Below, one piece after another: positions 55,497-64,000 of a stretch of DNA of 64,000 nucleotides. Under the pieces are notes generated by a model. The model searched no databases. It had not been told where the DNA came from and saw only the letters and a program-made list of their open reading frames with translations. Origin of the DNA: Lachnospiraceae bacterium (GTDB lineage Bacteria > Bacillota > Clostridia > Lachnospirales > Lachnospiraceae); contig JAEEJA010000077.1 in the NCBI GenBank assembly GCA_016281605.1, forward strand, positions 1 to 64,000. The letters run 5' to 3'. The stretch's first letter is position 1, and every line of letters begins with the position of its first letter. The position numbers and the translations under genes were made by a program.

Positions 55497-57116
55497 TCAT
55501 TCTCTATTATTTGAAACACCCCCTCTAGTTGCTACATTTGAAGTATTTACATTTTTATTATGTACTTCACTCTTATCATTTTCTAATTTACGAATTCTTC
55601 CATTTATTCTTGATATTTTATAGTTGATTTCTTCTAGCTCTTGTTTGGATAATTTTAAATCTAATATATCTTTAATTTCTTTAACTTCATTAGTATTTAC
55701 ACCCACGATTTCTTTTATTTCATCATATTTACTATTGTCATTTCGACTCAATGATTTACTTAACGAAATCACTGTAAACACAGCTAATACTATCGTTAAT
55801 ATAACATTGATGATAATCATACCAATATTTTTCTTATTCAATCGTTTCTGCTTAGATATATTTTCATTATTTGTATTATTAATTATATTATTCTCCATAA
55901 TCAATGAATTATTTTTATTTTCCAATTCCTTAATTCTATTTTCCAATTTCTTGTTATAATCAGAGTTCAGTGGATATTTAGAATTTTGAAAATAAGATGT
56001 ATTATCTTCTCTTTTCACATTATCGCTTTTTAAATAATTATCTTCTTTTTCAACCCGCCAGCATATTCCGTTCTTTTCGTCATAAACAGGATTTCCTGCT
56101 ACTATCTCAGGAATATCTCGATTATATAACAACGCATTGTATAAATTGGTTCTCCATTCCCAATCAGGTTCACGATAATAATTAATATTGTCTGATATTA
56201 TCCTTTTATTATCGTTCATAATGCATAGTACTGTTTTATCATCCGTAATTTCATTTAATCCGGAAATAAAATTATAGTACTTATCGCATTCTTGTATTAT
56301 CTTGTCAGCGATTTCTGGTTTAAAAATATTGTTATATGCATTTTTTAAACATGCTAAAAATAGCTTTTGATCATTAACATTTGTCCCATTTTTCACAAAT
56401 TGCTTAATCAAATTATCACTATAATTAGCTTCAGCACACTTATAACTAGAATATGGATTCATAAAAAAAATTGCTGCAGATACATAAACATTATTCTTTT
56501 TAAAACTGTTATTATCCAACTCTTTTTTATTTAATGGAATGTTCAGTAAAACCGGAATAAACAATCCATCAAGCATTCCATCTGTAACCATCAAAACAGA
56601 GGCAATGTTTTCCTCCATTCCAAATTCCCATGTTTCCTCTCCACCCCTAAGTGGTATTACAGAAACGGAGTCTGAACCTTTTTGACGAGATGTAATTGAA
56701 TAAAACGTTCCATCGTTTTTTTCTCCTATTATTCCTCCATCGCCAGAATGACCCCACAGCAATTTTTCACCATTATATAAAACAACATCAAGTGTAGTGT
56801 CAAATTCAGATATTGGCTTTTCCATTTTTTGTGAGACCTTAAAAACAGTATCTAATGAATATCTGTAACACAGTTTTAATAAACTAATAATTTCCTCATA
56901 AGAATCATTTTCGGTTATTCGGGTTTTAAAAAAATCAAATGCTGCTTCAACTGCATTTTGGGATCCTATGTTTGAATATATAGCACTCCCCACACCATCG
57001 GCGATTGCACCAAAATACCAATTATTATTCAATCTTTCAGATTTACTGTAGTCTTGGCATACAATTTCACTCTCTTTATGTGAAGTACCTTGCTCTGAAA
57101 TGTTATAATATTTCAT
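55497..57116 (-). CDS. PP2C-type protein phosphatase with a membrane segment and coiled coil
   Basis: The 539-residue protein has an N-terminal PP2C domain (about residues 1-280). The metal-binding motifs are in order: GAIADGVGSAIYSNIG, GHSGDGGIIG and VLMVTDGMLDGL. A central region without recognised fold, a coiled-coil stretch (NRIKELENKNNSLIMEN), a membrane segment (about 435-460) and a second C-terminal coiled coil follow. It is the phosphatase of the TerY-P-like triad, and with the upstream kinase it likely controls phosphorylation of Ser/Thr on shared targets. It lies 45 bp after the vWA gene. Confidence 0.85.
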   Translation of the reverse strand: MKYYNISEQGTSHKESEIVCQDYSKSERLNNNWYFGAIADGVGSAIYSNIGSQNAVEAAFDFFKTRITENDSYEEIISLLKLCYRYSLDTVFKVSQKMEKPISEFDTTLDVVLYNGEKLLWGHSGDGGIIGEKNDGTFYSITSRQKGSDSVSVIPLRGGEETWEFGMEENIASVLMVTDGMLDGLFIPVLLNIPLNKKELDNNSFKKNNVYVSAAIFFMNPYSSYKCAEANYSDNLIKQFVKNGTNVNDQKLFLACLKNAYNNIFKPEIADKIIQECDKYYNFISGLNEITDDKTVLCIMNDNKRIISDNINYYREPDWEWRTNLYNALLYNRDIPEIVAGNPVYDEKNGICWRVEKEDNYLKSDNVKREDNTSYFQNSKYPLNSDYNKKLENRIKELENKNNSLIMENNIINNTNNENISKQKRLNKKNIGMIIINVILTIVLAVFTVISLSKSLSRNDNSKYDEIKEIVGVNTNEVKEIKDILDLKLSKQELEEINYKISRINGRIRKLENDKSEVHNKNVNTSNVATRGGVSNNRE

Positions 57117-57161
57117 AAATAATGCTCCAATTAAATAATACTAATAATATCTAAAATATTA

Positions 57162-57890
57162 TTATGTCCATCCCTCATCAATCTTCCTATTTATATCTGC
57201 TACTCTTGCATTTTCAGGCACATCATCAAGTCTTGTTTTCTCATTTACTCTGCTTTTAGAAATAAATATCATGCTTTTACTAAGCCAATCAAATATTGTT
57301 GAAAAATCCATATCACGGAGTTCTAATACCCTAGGAGTAAGCTTTTGCATTTGCTTTGGATCGTATTCATTAACACCTAATGCCCAAAACATCAAGTGGC
57401 CTGAACTCCCTTTTTGTTCTTCTTCTTTTATACGTCTTGCACATGCCTCCATTTCAATCTCAGTTGAAGTTGCAACACCATCTGTAATCATAAAAATCCA
57501 AGGCCTATAACAAGGCGTTCCAAGCTTATGATAAAAACTAATTCTTTGCTTAAGCAAATCTATAGAAGTTTGTATTCCTGCAGCCATATCAGTAAATCCA
57601 TGTGCTTCTAAGTTTATTATAGGCATCTGCGTAATTGAGCAAAAATCTGATACAACCTCAACCTTAGAAGCAAAAGTAACGATCGCAATATCAATTTTCC
57701 TTTTTGCAATTGAATCCTGACAAATTTCCTCTTTGAACTTTTTTATTGCATTATTTAAATTTATTATTCCATTATCTTTTCTCATAGATGAGGATACATC
57801 AAGCAAAAGTACACACGCCAAATGTCCCTCTCCCATAGAGGAAATATTTAGATTACCAAAAATATCATTCATACTTTTTTCTTGTTTCAC
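57162..57890 (-). CDS. von Willebrand factor A (TerY-like) protein
   Basis: The 242-residue cytoplasmic protein has a complete MIDAS metal site: DVSSSM, a Thr in GFTDMAAG and Asp in MITDGVATS. It resembles TerY, the vWA component of Ter-associated stress systems, which forms a triad with a kinase and a PP2C phosphatase. No terC, terD or tellurite-resistance genes are in the window. Translation starts at GTG, which is preceded by AGGAGG at eight bases and overlaps the kinase stop by one base; the ATG at 57872 is a less likely start. Confidence 0.88.
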   Translation of the reverse strand: MKQEKSMNDIFGNLNISSMGEGHLACVLLLDVSSSMRKDNGIINLNNAIKKFKEEICQDSIAKRKIDIAIVTFASKVEVVSDFCSITQMPIINLEAHGFTDMAAGIQTSIDLLKQRISFYHKLGTPCYRPWIFMITDGVATSTEIEMEACARRIKEEEQKGSSGHLMFWALGVNEYDPKQMQKLTPRVLELRDMDFSTIFDWLSKSMIFISKSRVNEKTRLDDVPENARVADINRKIDEGWT

Positions 57891-59560
57891 TATTCTTGCC
57901 TCCTATTGTTTATTTTTAATACAGGTCTTATTCCTGACAAGTACTGTCCGTATCTCACTGTAAGAACACCTACATTTCCACTAATTGCATCTATATAAGA
58001 GAACCCTGAACTCATCCAACATATCTCTGTTTCCTTTTGATATCCTTTTCTTTTTACTGCATCCGTTGGAGCTGCAACAAGATACTTAACGGAATAATAC
58101 TTATTATCAATTCCGGTATCTTCAGATTTCTTACTAGATATCGTCTTCTCAGTAGATATTTGTATGTCTTCTTTTTCGCTCATTGCAGAAATAGGCGATT
58201 CTCTTTCCAAATCCATCAATAATATATGAAATAATATAATAACAAAAATCAGTAATATGAGAAATCTTATTAATTTCCCTTTTTGCTTTCTAGATTGTAT
58301 GCTACTTTCATTTAATTCATTACTTGTTTTTTTATTACTACCATATGCATTTGAGCTTGTTTTTGAGCTTTGTTCATGTGTATTTTTAATATTATTATTT
58401 GTCGAGTTCGTATTTTTTACATATTTTATACGATAAGCGCCATAAACATTATGTTCACCAGTATTTGTATTATAATATGAAAACTTATCTTTAATTTTTT
58501 TTTCTTCGCTATAGTCATTTTCTTGTTTGTTCTCCTTATCAAGAAGGTTTGATAATCTCTTTTCTACTTCACAATATGGACATTCTGTATTGCATGCAAA
58601 ATAATAATGCTTTTTATTATTACAAATTGTAAGTTCATTGCAATTTTTTAATAGTACCTCTTCCCATTCTTCAGCTATTGGTCTCAATTCAGGATTCTTA
58701 AATCCATCTACAAAAGCTCTAATAAATAATTTCTGAATGTCAAAAGGTAAACTATCAAAATCAGGCGTAAATACAGGTTGTTTAAATATATCATTCTTTT
58801 GATAAAATGGATAAAAACCATTTTTTATGTTATCATCAGGTTGTGGACAATCTACGGAATTGATTTCATCCTTGCAAGCGCAAGAAAATGCATGTGCCCC
58901 GTTCATAAGTAAAGAGAACAGGTGTAATGCTAAAGTAAACAAATCAGTTTCTTTCGTATAGGTTGGTAAAGTCGCATTTGATAAACCCACACCAGCAAAT
59001 TCCCCCTGCAATTCCGGTGCAATATACTCTTGAACTCCTACATTACATCTGAATACTTTATTATTAAAAGTCAAATGATATGAATCCACATCAACCAATA
59101 AAACATTAAATTTTCTTTCAGGATCAAGCTCAACACATATATTTTCCGGATTTAAATCACCACACATATAACCCAAATCATGCATATTCTGAATTGCTAT
59201 ACACAGATTAATACCAACTAAAATTCTATGCCTTAAATCAAATTCTCCTTGATTTAGCACATCTCTGAAACTAATGCTTTTTAAAGCTTTCCTCATAATA
59301 TATCCACAAAAGCCATTCTCATCATATATTACATCAAGTGGCCAAGCGACCTGTCCCATCTGCTCGAATGTAATCTTGTTTTCGTGCATATTGATTAATT
59401 TTTCTTCACAATCTTTTGTTCTTTTATTTTCAAAAAAAACCTTTGCTACATGTATCGGATAACCTGATATTTCACGAATCTCACCTTCTCCACCTTTGGC
59501 AAGACAATTGTCGGATAATTCGTATGTATTTCCAAATATACCCCGATATAATTTTGACAT
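57890..59560 (-). CDS. Membrane-anchored Ser/Thr protein kinase of the TerY-P type
   Basis: The 556-residue protein has an N-terminal kinase domain (about residues 1-300). It shows the glycine-rich loop KGGEGEI, the Lys in HVAKVFF, a catalytic loop reading CGDLNPENI instead of HRDxKxxN, DVD at the DFG position, and APELQGE. A Cys-containing zinc-ribbon-like segment (CNTECPYCEVE) and one membrane segment (about 440-460) follow, then an extracytoplasmic domain of about 90 residues. It is the kinase of the triad with vWA and PP2C. The start at 59560 has GGAGG eight bases upstream; TTG and ATG codons further upstream are too close to it. Confidence 0.85.
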   Translation of the reverse strand: MSKLYRGIFGNTYELSDNCLAKGGEGEIREISGYPIHVAKVFFENKRTKDCEEKLINMHENKITFEQMGQVAWPLDVIYDENGFCGYIMRKALKSISFRDVLNQGEFDLRHRILVGINLCIAIQNMHDLGYMCGDLNPENICVELDPERKFNVLLVDVDSYHLTFNNKVFRCNVGVQEYIAPELQGEFAGVGLSNATLPTYTKETDLFTLALHLFSLLMNGAHAFSCACKDEINSVDCPQPDDNIKNGFYPFYQKNDIFKQPVFTPDFDSLPFDIQKLFIRAFVDGFKNPELRPIAEEWEEVLLKNCNELTICNNKKHYYFACNTECPYCEVEKRLSNLLDKENKQENDYSEEKKIKDKFSYYNTNTGEHNVYGAYRIKYVKNTNSTNNNIKNTHEQSSKTSSNAYGSNKKTSNELNESSIQSRKQKGKLIRFLILLIFVIILFHILLMDLERESPISAMSEKEDIQISTEKTISSKKSEDTGIDNKYYSVKYLVAAPTDAVKRKGYQKETEICWMSSGFSYIDAISGNVGVLTVRYGQYLSGIRPVLKINNRRQE

Positions 59561-59580
59561 TGCCATTACCTCCAAAAATA

Positions 59581-60627
59581 CTATTTTTTAGAAAAGTTAA
59601 AAATCTTTTTCATTTTTTTTAGCTTTTCACTAGCTATATTGTTTCCCAAGGCTTCTGCCTCTATATAGTATTTTTTTGCTTCTTCTTTGAACTGTTTTTT
59701 TTCTGTTTTATTCAATTTATCGGAAGCACTATCATAATAATCCCCTATCATTAAAAACACATTAGATCGTTCTACTGGATTCATATTTGGATTCTGACAT
59801 ATATCAATTAATACATTTATGTCTTCCATAATAATGCTTTCGTCAAAATTTTGTATTTTATGAGAAATAGTCCTCAAATAAACCGCATATGGATGTAGTG
59901 CAATAACGTTCGGTTTTTCTATATTCTCTTCTATCATACTATAATTGGCATTGCTAAATCCTATAAAAACCAATTTGTAATAGGCCTCTGCCTTTAGTTT
60001 ATCCACCTCAACTTCATTTTTTTCCGTAATATAAACATCTCTATTTAAGATTTCTAAAGCTTTATTTATAGATGCAATAGACTTTTCATACTCTTCATTT
60101 AATCGGTACTCTTCGGACTTTAATAATAAGTATTCCGTTTTTTCAATCAAATCTTTATTATTAGCTGATTCTCCACTTATTGTATTAACATTATTTAATT
60201 CCTTTCTATTGTTATCAATTATAATATTTTCGTAATATTGGTTATTATTATAGTGATTTTCACTTTTATGGCTCTCGTAATTGTAATCTTGGGTATTTCC
60301 ATTTACGTTAAATACATTCTTAATCTCATAATACTCATTACTGTTTACATCGATTAAACTTCTGATTTTCAATTCATATTTTTCAGCCTCTTCTAAATTT
60401 GCTATAAAAAAGACTCCATTTCTATACATATATTCTAATCCGGCAATACATATTAATTCATTATTTTTTTCACCCTTGTGAAACAATTGATATGCCCGTT
60501 GTTTATTCTGGTTTAATCCTTCAAGTCCGAACAGATTTCTTATTCCTAATTCTCCGTAAGCCCCTGTATCTCCATTTGAAACAAGTTTTTCTAATTCATC
60601 ATTTGTTAGTTTTGTATATTTCCCCAT
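59581..60627 (-). CDS. Sel1/TPR-like repeat protein
   Basis: The 348-residue cytoplasmic protein is almost all helix. The N-terminal part contains Sel1-like repeats (GAYGELGIRNLFGL, GLEYMYRNGVF). A central Asn-rich disordered stretch and a second helical part with TPR-like pairs follow, ending in a KKYYIEAEALGNNIASEKL repeat. It has no signal or membrane segment. Such repeat proteins usually serve as scaffolds; here one lies 20 bp upstream of the kinase gene in the same operon. GGAG lies nine bases upstream of the start. Confidence 0.75.
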   Translation of the reverse strand: MGKYTKLTNDELEKLVSNGDTGAYGELGIRNLFGLEGLNQNKQRAYQLFHKGEKNNELICIAGLEYMYRNGVFFIANLEEAEKYELKIRSLIDVNSNEYYEIKNVFNVNGNTQDYNYESHKSENHYNNNQYYENIIIDNNRKELNNVNTISGESANNKDLIEKTEYLLLKSEEYRLNEEYEKSIASINKALEILNRDVYITEKNEVEVDKLKAEAYYKLVFIGFSNANYSMIEENIEKPNVIALHPYAVYLRTISHKIQNFDESIIMEDINVLIDICQNPNMNPVERSNVFLMIGDYYDSASDKLNKTEKKQFKEEAKKYYIEAEALGNNIASEKLKKMKKIFNFSKK

Positions 60628-60714
60628 TTTACATTCTCCATTTTTGCTCTTTATAATTACTATATCACTCTAATAATATCTGTTAATTTACCAAGACATA
60701 TTATTATTAATTAA

Positions 60715-62592
60715 TCAAGATAGAATATCATTTAAAAACTTTTTATATTTATACTCTCCACATATCATTTCATATTTTCCTTCTTTTTTTAAATACCTAT
60801 CATATTCATTTTTTGTTACTTTCTTCATACCACCATCGGATGAATTGAAATGATAAAAGAATTTATAATTACCATCTCCTCCTTCTTCATACTCTTCATT
60901 TTCATAATCATACGTAGATTGTAATAATTGAAATCTTTGTTTCATTTCATAGTCTTGATATTCCCATACTGTTGTCCATACTGCAGCACCGGCAAAGTCG
61001 CTATTGATATTTGTCACCTTACCTTCTCTCTCCTCAAAATAGTAACCGTGATTTCCACCTACTCCATATCCCCATTTATCCATGATACAATATGCCATAT
61101 CATCTTTAATTGTATATACATCTATATAATAACCATCTAATTCGCAAACAAGCTCAGGAATGTCATCATCATCAAGGTATATTAATGAGTATTTCAATTC
61201 GCCTAAGTCTGAACGATGATCAGAATCCCACGATTTTATCAAATTAGCATATTCTTCCTTCCATTTTTCATTTATAATATTAACATCGTTTCGATTTTCA
61301 TATTCTGTATTGCTATCATTTTTAACATCGTCGTTATACGGATAAAATAGACGCAATTTTATGTCTGAAATACAATTATTTGGGTCAAAATGTATATTAA
61401 CATCAACTACCATTTTTTTATCATAAAACCAAAAACCAAAAAATTCCTGACCAATAAGCATTTCATTATTAAAAACACATTCACCACCATCATAAAAAGC
61501 ATATTTTATCTTTTTTTCAAAAATAGGTTCAAGTTTATCTTTGCTTAAACCAACCTTTAATCCAAATAATTCATATTCATTACTTTTAAATGCACATTCA
61601 GTTTCTAAAAAGCTTTCATCACCATCTTCAAATACATCTACAAGCCCATTCCGATAGTCTGCAATTAAAACATCGAAATTCATATCATTTTCACTTATGT
61701 ATTTATAAAAGCATATATCTTCGAAATCATCACCCCAATCATATTTTTTTGCTTTTACATCTTGATTACCAAAGAATTCTGACATTATATCGTAATTATA
61801 TGTAGAAGCATTTTTGTTTTTCACCAAAAAGCATCCGAAATCCTTTGAAATATCATCAGTATTATTCTCTAGATTATCAATAAAACATCCGGTTAAATCA
61901 CCAAAATCCCCTAATGCCTCGGAATAATTGAATTCTTCAACATCTTGTATCTTCCTATTTTTCGGAAGACTATCTACTATATTACTCTTCCAATTATTAT
62001 AATCAGACAAAGGCATCATTCGAGCAAATACCTGATTTTTTCCTTTTGATTCAAAATCATATACTATTGCAGATTCTTCTCCATAGCCATTATCTTGTAA
62101 TGTAACTATTAATTCTTCATCATTATCTTCATCGAAGTCGTAAATGATATACTTATATTTTCCTTTGATATTTTCTATATCTATTGCATTAGACTTGCCA
62201 TAATTTGCGTCATCTGGCAAAGTTCCGTCCATTTTCAAATCTCGTAGATAATTATAAAACCTATCTCTTCTATAGATTTTTTCCCATTTTTCCTCTGTTA
62301 ATTTATCACCTTCCTTTAATAAAACCATATCATCGACTACTGTCTTACTATTATTGGATGATTTAATCTCTTTTTTGTTTAAATTATTTACAAGAATTAC
62401 AATCATTGTTGCCACTAGAGCAACCACTCCAATAGAAACAACCGGCAACAGTATCCTATTTTTTTTATGATTATTGGTATTATTGTTTTTATTATAATTG
62501 TATAAAGGATCTTTTATTATTTTTTTACAATTAACACAAATCAACGTATCTGATTTGTTTAATGCTCCACAATATTTACAATATGTATCCAT
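60715..62592 (-). CDS. Zinc-ribbon membrane protein with an extracytoplasmic acidic domain
   Basis: The 625-residue product begins with a zinc ribbon (CKYCG...CVNCKK), a short Asn-rich linker and one membrane segment (about 47-69). The large remaining part is extracytoplasmic and acidic, with two segments of the form IYDFDEDNDEELIVTL and YLDDDDIPELVCELDG, which resemble calcium-binding repeats in secreted clostridial proteins. I do not recognise a catalytic domain. It is the first gene of the operon that runs to 54081 and is directly downstream of the motif-bearing promoter at 62729. Confidence 0.75.
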   Translation of the reverse strand: MDTYCKYCGALNKSDTLICVNCKKIIKDPLYNYNKNNNTNNHKKNRILLPVVSIGVVALVATMIVILVNNLNKKEIKSSNNSKTVVDDMVLLKEGDKLTEEKWEKIYRRDRFYNYLRDLKMDGTLPDDANYGKSNAIDIENIKGKYKYIIYDFDEDNDEELIVTLQDNGYGEESAIVYDFESKGKNQVFARMMPLSDYNNWKSNIVDSLPKNRKIQDVEEFNYSEALGDFGDLTGCFIDNLENNTDDISKDFGCFLVKNKNASTYNYDIMSEFFGNQDVKAKKYDWGDDFEDICFYKYISENDMNFDVLIADYRNGLVDVFEDGDESFLETECAFKSNEYELFGLKVGLSKDKLEPIFEKKIKYAFYDGGECVFNNEMLIGQEFFGFWFYDKKMVVDVNIHFDPNNCISDIKLRLFYPYNDDVKNDSNTEYENRNDVNIINEKWKEEYANLIKSWDSDHRSDLGELKYSLIYLDDDDIPELVCELDGYYIDVYTIKDDMAYCIMDKWGYGVGGNHGYYFEEREGKVTNINSDFAGAAVWTTVWEYQDYEMKQRFQLLQSTYDYENEEYEEGGDGNYKFFYHFNSSDGGMKKVTKNEYDRYLKKEGKYEMICGEYKYKKFLNDILS

Positions 62593-62728
62593 ATTATTCC
62601 TCTCTCTAAGAAAAACATCATAAACGGAATTAAACCTATGAATAATGAAAAGTTTTTTTCTAGTTTAAATAATTATTCGCTCTTATAAACATATCACCCA
62701 ATTGTGATTGTATTATTTTGATGTCAAC
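62593..62728 (-). other. Leader of the kinase operon
   Basis: About 130 bases of AT-rich leader lie between the -10 box and the start codon at 62592. A TTGACA lies at about 62723-62728, but a matching -10 box at proper spacing is not convincing. Confidence 0.4.
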
Positions 62729-62793
62729 ATTTTATCATAAGTACTTTTATTTATAATTGTGATCGCAAAACTGACGGTTTTATTTGCAAAACT
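62729..62793 (-). promoter_or_regulatory. Motif-bearing promoter of the kinase operon
   Basis: On the minus strand, AGTTTTG at 62787-62793 is repeated 21 bp downstream as AGTTTTGCGAT (62762-62772). After a 27-bp interval that ends in TTATGA comes the -10 box TAAAAT (62729-62734). Spacing and boxes match the promoter at 53944-54008. A degenerate relative (AGTTATGCAAATAAAAC) occurs at 63750-63766 without the rest of the arrangement. Confidence 0.7.
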
Positions 62794-62863
62794 AATTTCT
62801 ACAGATCGGTACACCTTTTATTAGTCAATTACGGCATACAAAAGAAGACGCTGCACCCCTTAA

Positions 62864-62889
62864 TATATTGCTGAACCTGTAGCAATATA
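62864..62889 (-). terminator. Possible terminator hairpin after the 137-residue protein gene
   Basis: Perfect nine-bp arms TATATTGCT/AGCAATATA enclose an eight-base loop, about 35 bp past the stop codon. No T tract follows on the minus strand, so its function is uncertain. Confidence 0.4.
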
Positions 62890-62921
62890 CTTTGTTAAAG
62901 TTATTGTTTTTTCTTTTTCAT

Positions 62922-63335
62922 CTAAAGTATATCAAATTGGTTTGAAATTTCAGGTATAATTTGTTTTTCAACTATTTCGTGATTTGACTCATTTTCAGTT
63001 TCTTTTAAGTTACTCTTAAAAAAAGAACCAAAACCACGCGAACTCTTTTTTTTAACATCTGTATTTTTCTGCTTATTTGGTATAGTATCTTCCTGACTCC
63101 ACGGAATAAGTATTTCATCAATTTTATCTTTTCTTAATTGTATATTGTTTAAATCTTTATTGTTTTGATCGTTAATTTTATTCTTATTGCTTGGAATATT
63201 ATTATTTATATTATTCTTTATATCATTACTATTAAAACTTCTTCCTTCGGAAAAAATATTGGATATTTCATTTGCTGCATTTTTACCGACCTGAATGGCT
63301 TTATTATTTACATTTGTTGATTGACTTGATACCAT
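62922..63335 (-). CDS. Asn/Lys-rich protein of unknown function
   Basis: The 137-residue product is low in complexity, rich in Asn, Lys, Ser and Ile, with no signal or membrane segment; it looks largely disordered. The frame is open for 14 more codons upstream without a standard start, and no good ribosome-binding site precedes the ATG at 63335, so the true start is uncertain. It might be a degraded gene end. Its composition matches the surrounding AT-rich region. Confidence 0.45.
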   Translation of the reverse strand: MVSSQSTNVNNKAIQVGKNAANEISNIFSEGRSFNSNDIKNNINNNIPSNKNKINDQNNKDLNNIQLRKDKIDEILIPWSQEDTIPNKQKNTDVKKKSSRGFGSFFKSNLKETENESNHEIVEKQIIPEISNQFDIL

Positions 63336-63909
63336 TGCATTCTTATTGCTTAAATCAACATTATTGTTTATCTCTATCTCCTAATCACAATTCTAAGTCA
63401 TAACCACCACTTCAAGTGGTGGTTTATAATAAGTTTGTAGCCCAACGAAATCCGGTTACAAACCTTTCTTTTTTTAGTACAGATGTGTGGACATTCCAAT
63501 CTATCAGTAGATTTTTCCTCGAGTACTGGTCGTCCTTCTCTCATCTAAACAGTTAACCGTTACATTGCACATAGTACACTCTCCCTTCCAATCATTCTAA
63601 TAAAAATAATATTCAATTTAACTCGCTAGCTATATTCTGCCCATGTAGTTTATTTGATTATAAACCCATTACCTTTAAAATGCAAATAGATTTTTTAATG
63701 GCAACTGCCTAAACCTCATCCAATCATCACTTACATTGTTTAATTATGCGTTTTATTTGCATAACTCAAAATAGTTAAGTAATAAAAGACCAAAAAAATA
63801 ATTTACTACTAAAAAATAATTGTTTAATATATAGGTGTAGGTAGCAGACTTCCCATTATAAGTGATGTATATATGTTTTGGCATTAAATCCATTGTATAG
63901 GAGGCTTAT
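63336..63909. other. Gap with IS200/IS605-like hairpins
   Basis: Besides the hairpin pair at 63404-63464, a minus-strand stretch (about 63470-63550) is open for MREGRPVLEEKSTDR and LECPHICTKK but matches nothing I can name. The AGTTATGCAAATAAAAC box lies at 63750-63766. I see no clear gene. Confidence 0.4.
63404..63464. mobile_element. Probable remnant end of an IS200/IS605-type element
   Basis: A 21-base perfect palindrome (arms ACCACCACTT) is followed by a second hairpin with arms GTTTGTA/TACAAAC around an inner CCGG...GGGC loop (63434-63464). A pair of this kind commonly closes IS200/IS605 elements and the RNA of their TnpB genes. No transposase or TnpB gene remains beside it. Confidence 0.5.
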
Positions 63910-64000
63910 ATGAATACCACGAGGAGCGGCAATAATTCTGATAATTATTATGAGAAAATTGACTACGAATTTGATTTAGATTATAAGAAAATCGGCGAAC
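63910..64000 (+). CDS. Start of a plus-strand gene cut by the window edge
   Basis: An ATG at 63910 has AGGAGG seven bases upstream and opens a frame of 30 codons to the end of the window (MNTTRSGNNSDNYYEKID then YEFDLDYKKIGE). The start is hydrophilic, with no signal peptide. Nothing more can be said of its function. Confidence 0.6.
   Translation, partial: MNTTRSGNNSDNYYEKIDYEFDLDYKKIGE

Noticed and set aside
54081-62592. Tellurite resistance (ter) operon
   Set aside because: Only the kinase/vWA/PP2C triad is present; no terC, terD, terB or related genes are seen.
63470-63560. Intact TnpB or transposase gene
   Set aside because: The open stretch is under 50 codons and shows no zinc-finger or RuvC motif; only terminal hairpins are left.

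Overview
The window reads as a chromosomal segment of a low-GC anaerobic Firmicute, most likely a Lachnospiraceae (Butyrivibrio / Lachnospira / Eubacterium type). This is inferred from AT-rich DNA, strong GGAGG ribosome-binding sites, ATP-dependent PEP carboxykinase, a desulfoferrodoxin, anaerobe-style amino-acid synthesis and many secreted proteins with Ser/Thr-Pro linkers. Nearly every gene is on the minus strand; the exceptions are citrate synthase, a decayed ABC transporter with a decayed antitoxin, and a gene cut off at the right edge. I found no rRNA, tRNA or CRISPR array.

Region 1 (0.6-35 kb) is mostly housekeeping. It holds pckA, a class A PBP, a lysophospholipid acyltransferase, hisC, a second aminotransferase, an SGNH hydrolase with pgi, gltA, serC-serA, leuB-ilvD-ilvB, an ammonium channel fused to a P-II domain, phosphonopyruvate decarboxylase, several secreted proteins, a surface alkylsulfatase, desulfoferrodoxin and an HD-GYP protein. 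Small palindromic repeats are scattered between these genes. One of them forms the last codons and stop of ilvD, next to a tandem array of 17-bp units.

Region 2 (35-45 kb) is mixed. It has a beta-helix lipoprotein, queF, a metallo-beta-lactamase-fold hydrolase, a stretch of gene debris (antitoxin, surface-protein and ABC-transporter remnants), an ATP-grasp ligase overlapping a MATE exporter with an ATPase-like tail, and a truncated AAA ATPase.

Region 3 (45-63.4 kb) is strongly AT-rich and is the most unusual part. A three-gene operon encodes a 1595-residue NlpC/P60 cell-wall hydrolase ending in a dockerin, a membrane-anchored cohesin protein and a secreted cohesin protein. It looks like a miniature cohesin-dockerin system built on a wall hydrolase rather than on cellulases. 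Upstream lies a seven-gene operon with a TerY-P-like triad (protein kinase, von Willebrand A protein, PP2C phosphatase) plus zinc-ribbon membrane proteins and a repeat protein. The two operons have nearly superimposable promoters: AGTTTTG direct repeats 21 bp apart, then GCGAT, then exactly 27 bp to the -10 hexamer. I infer that they are co-regulated and may form one envelope-signalling and cell-surface assembly system.
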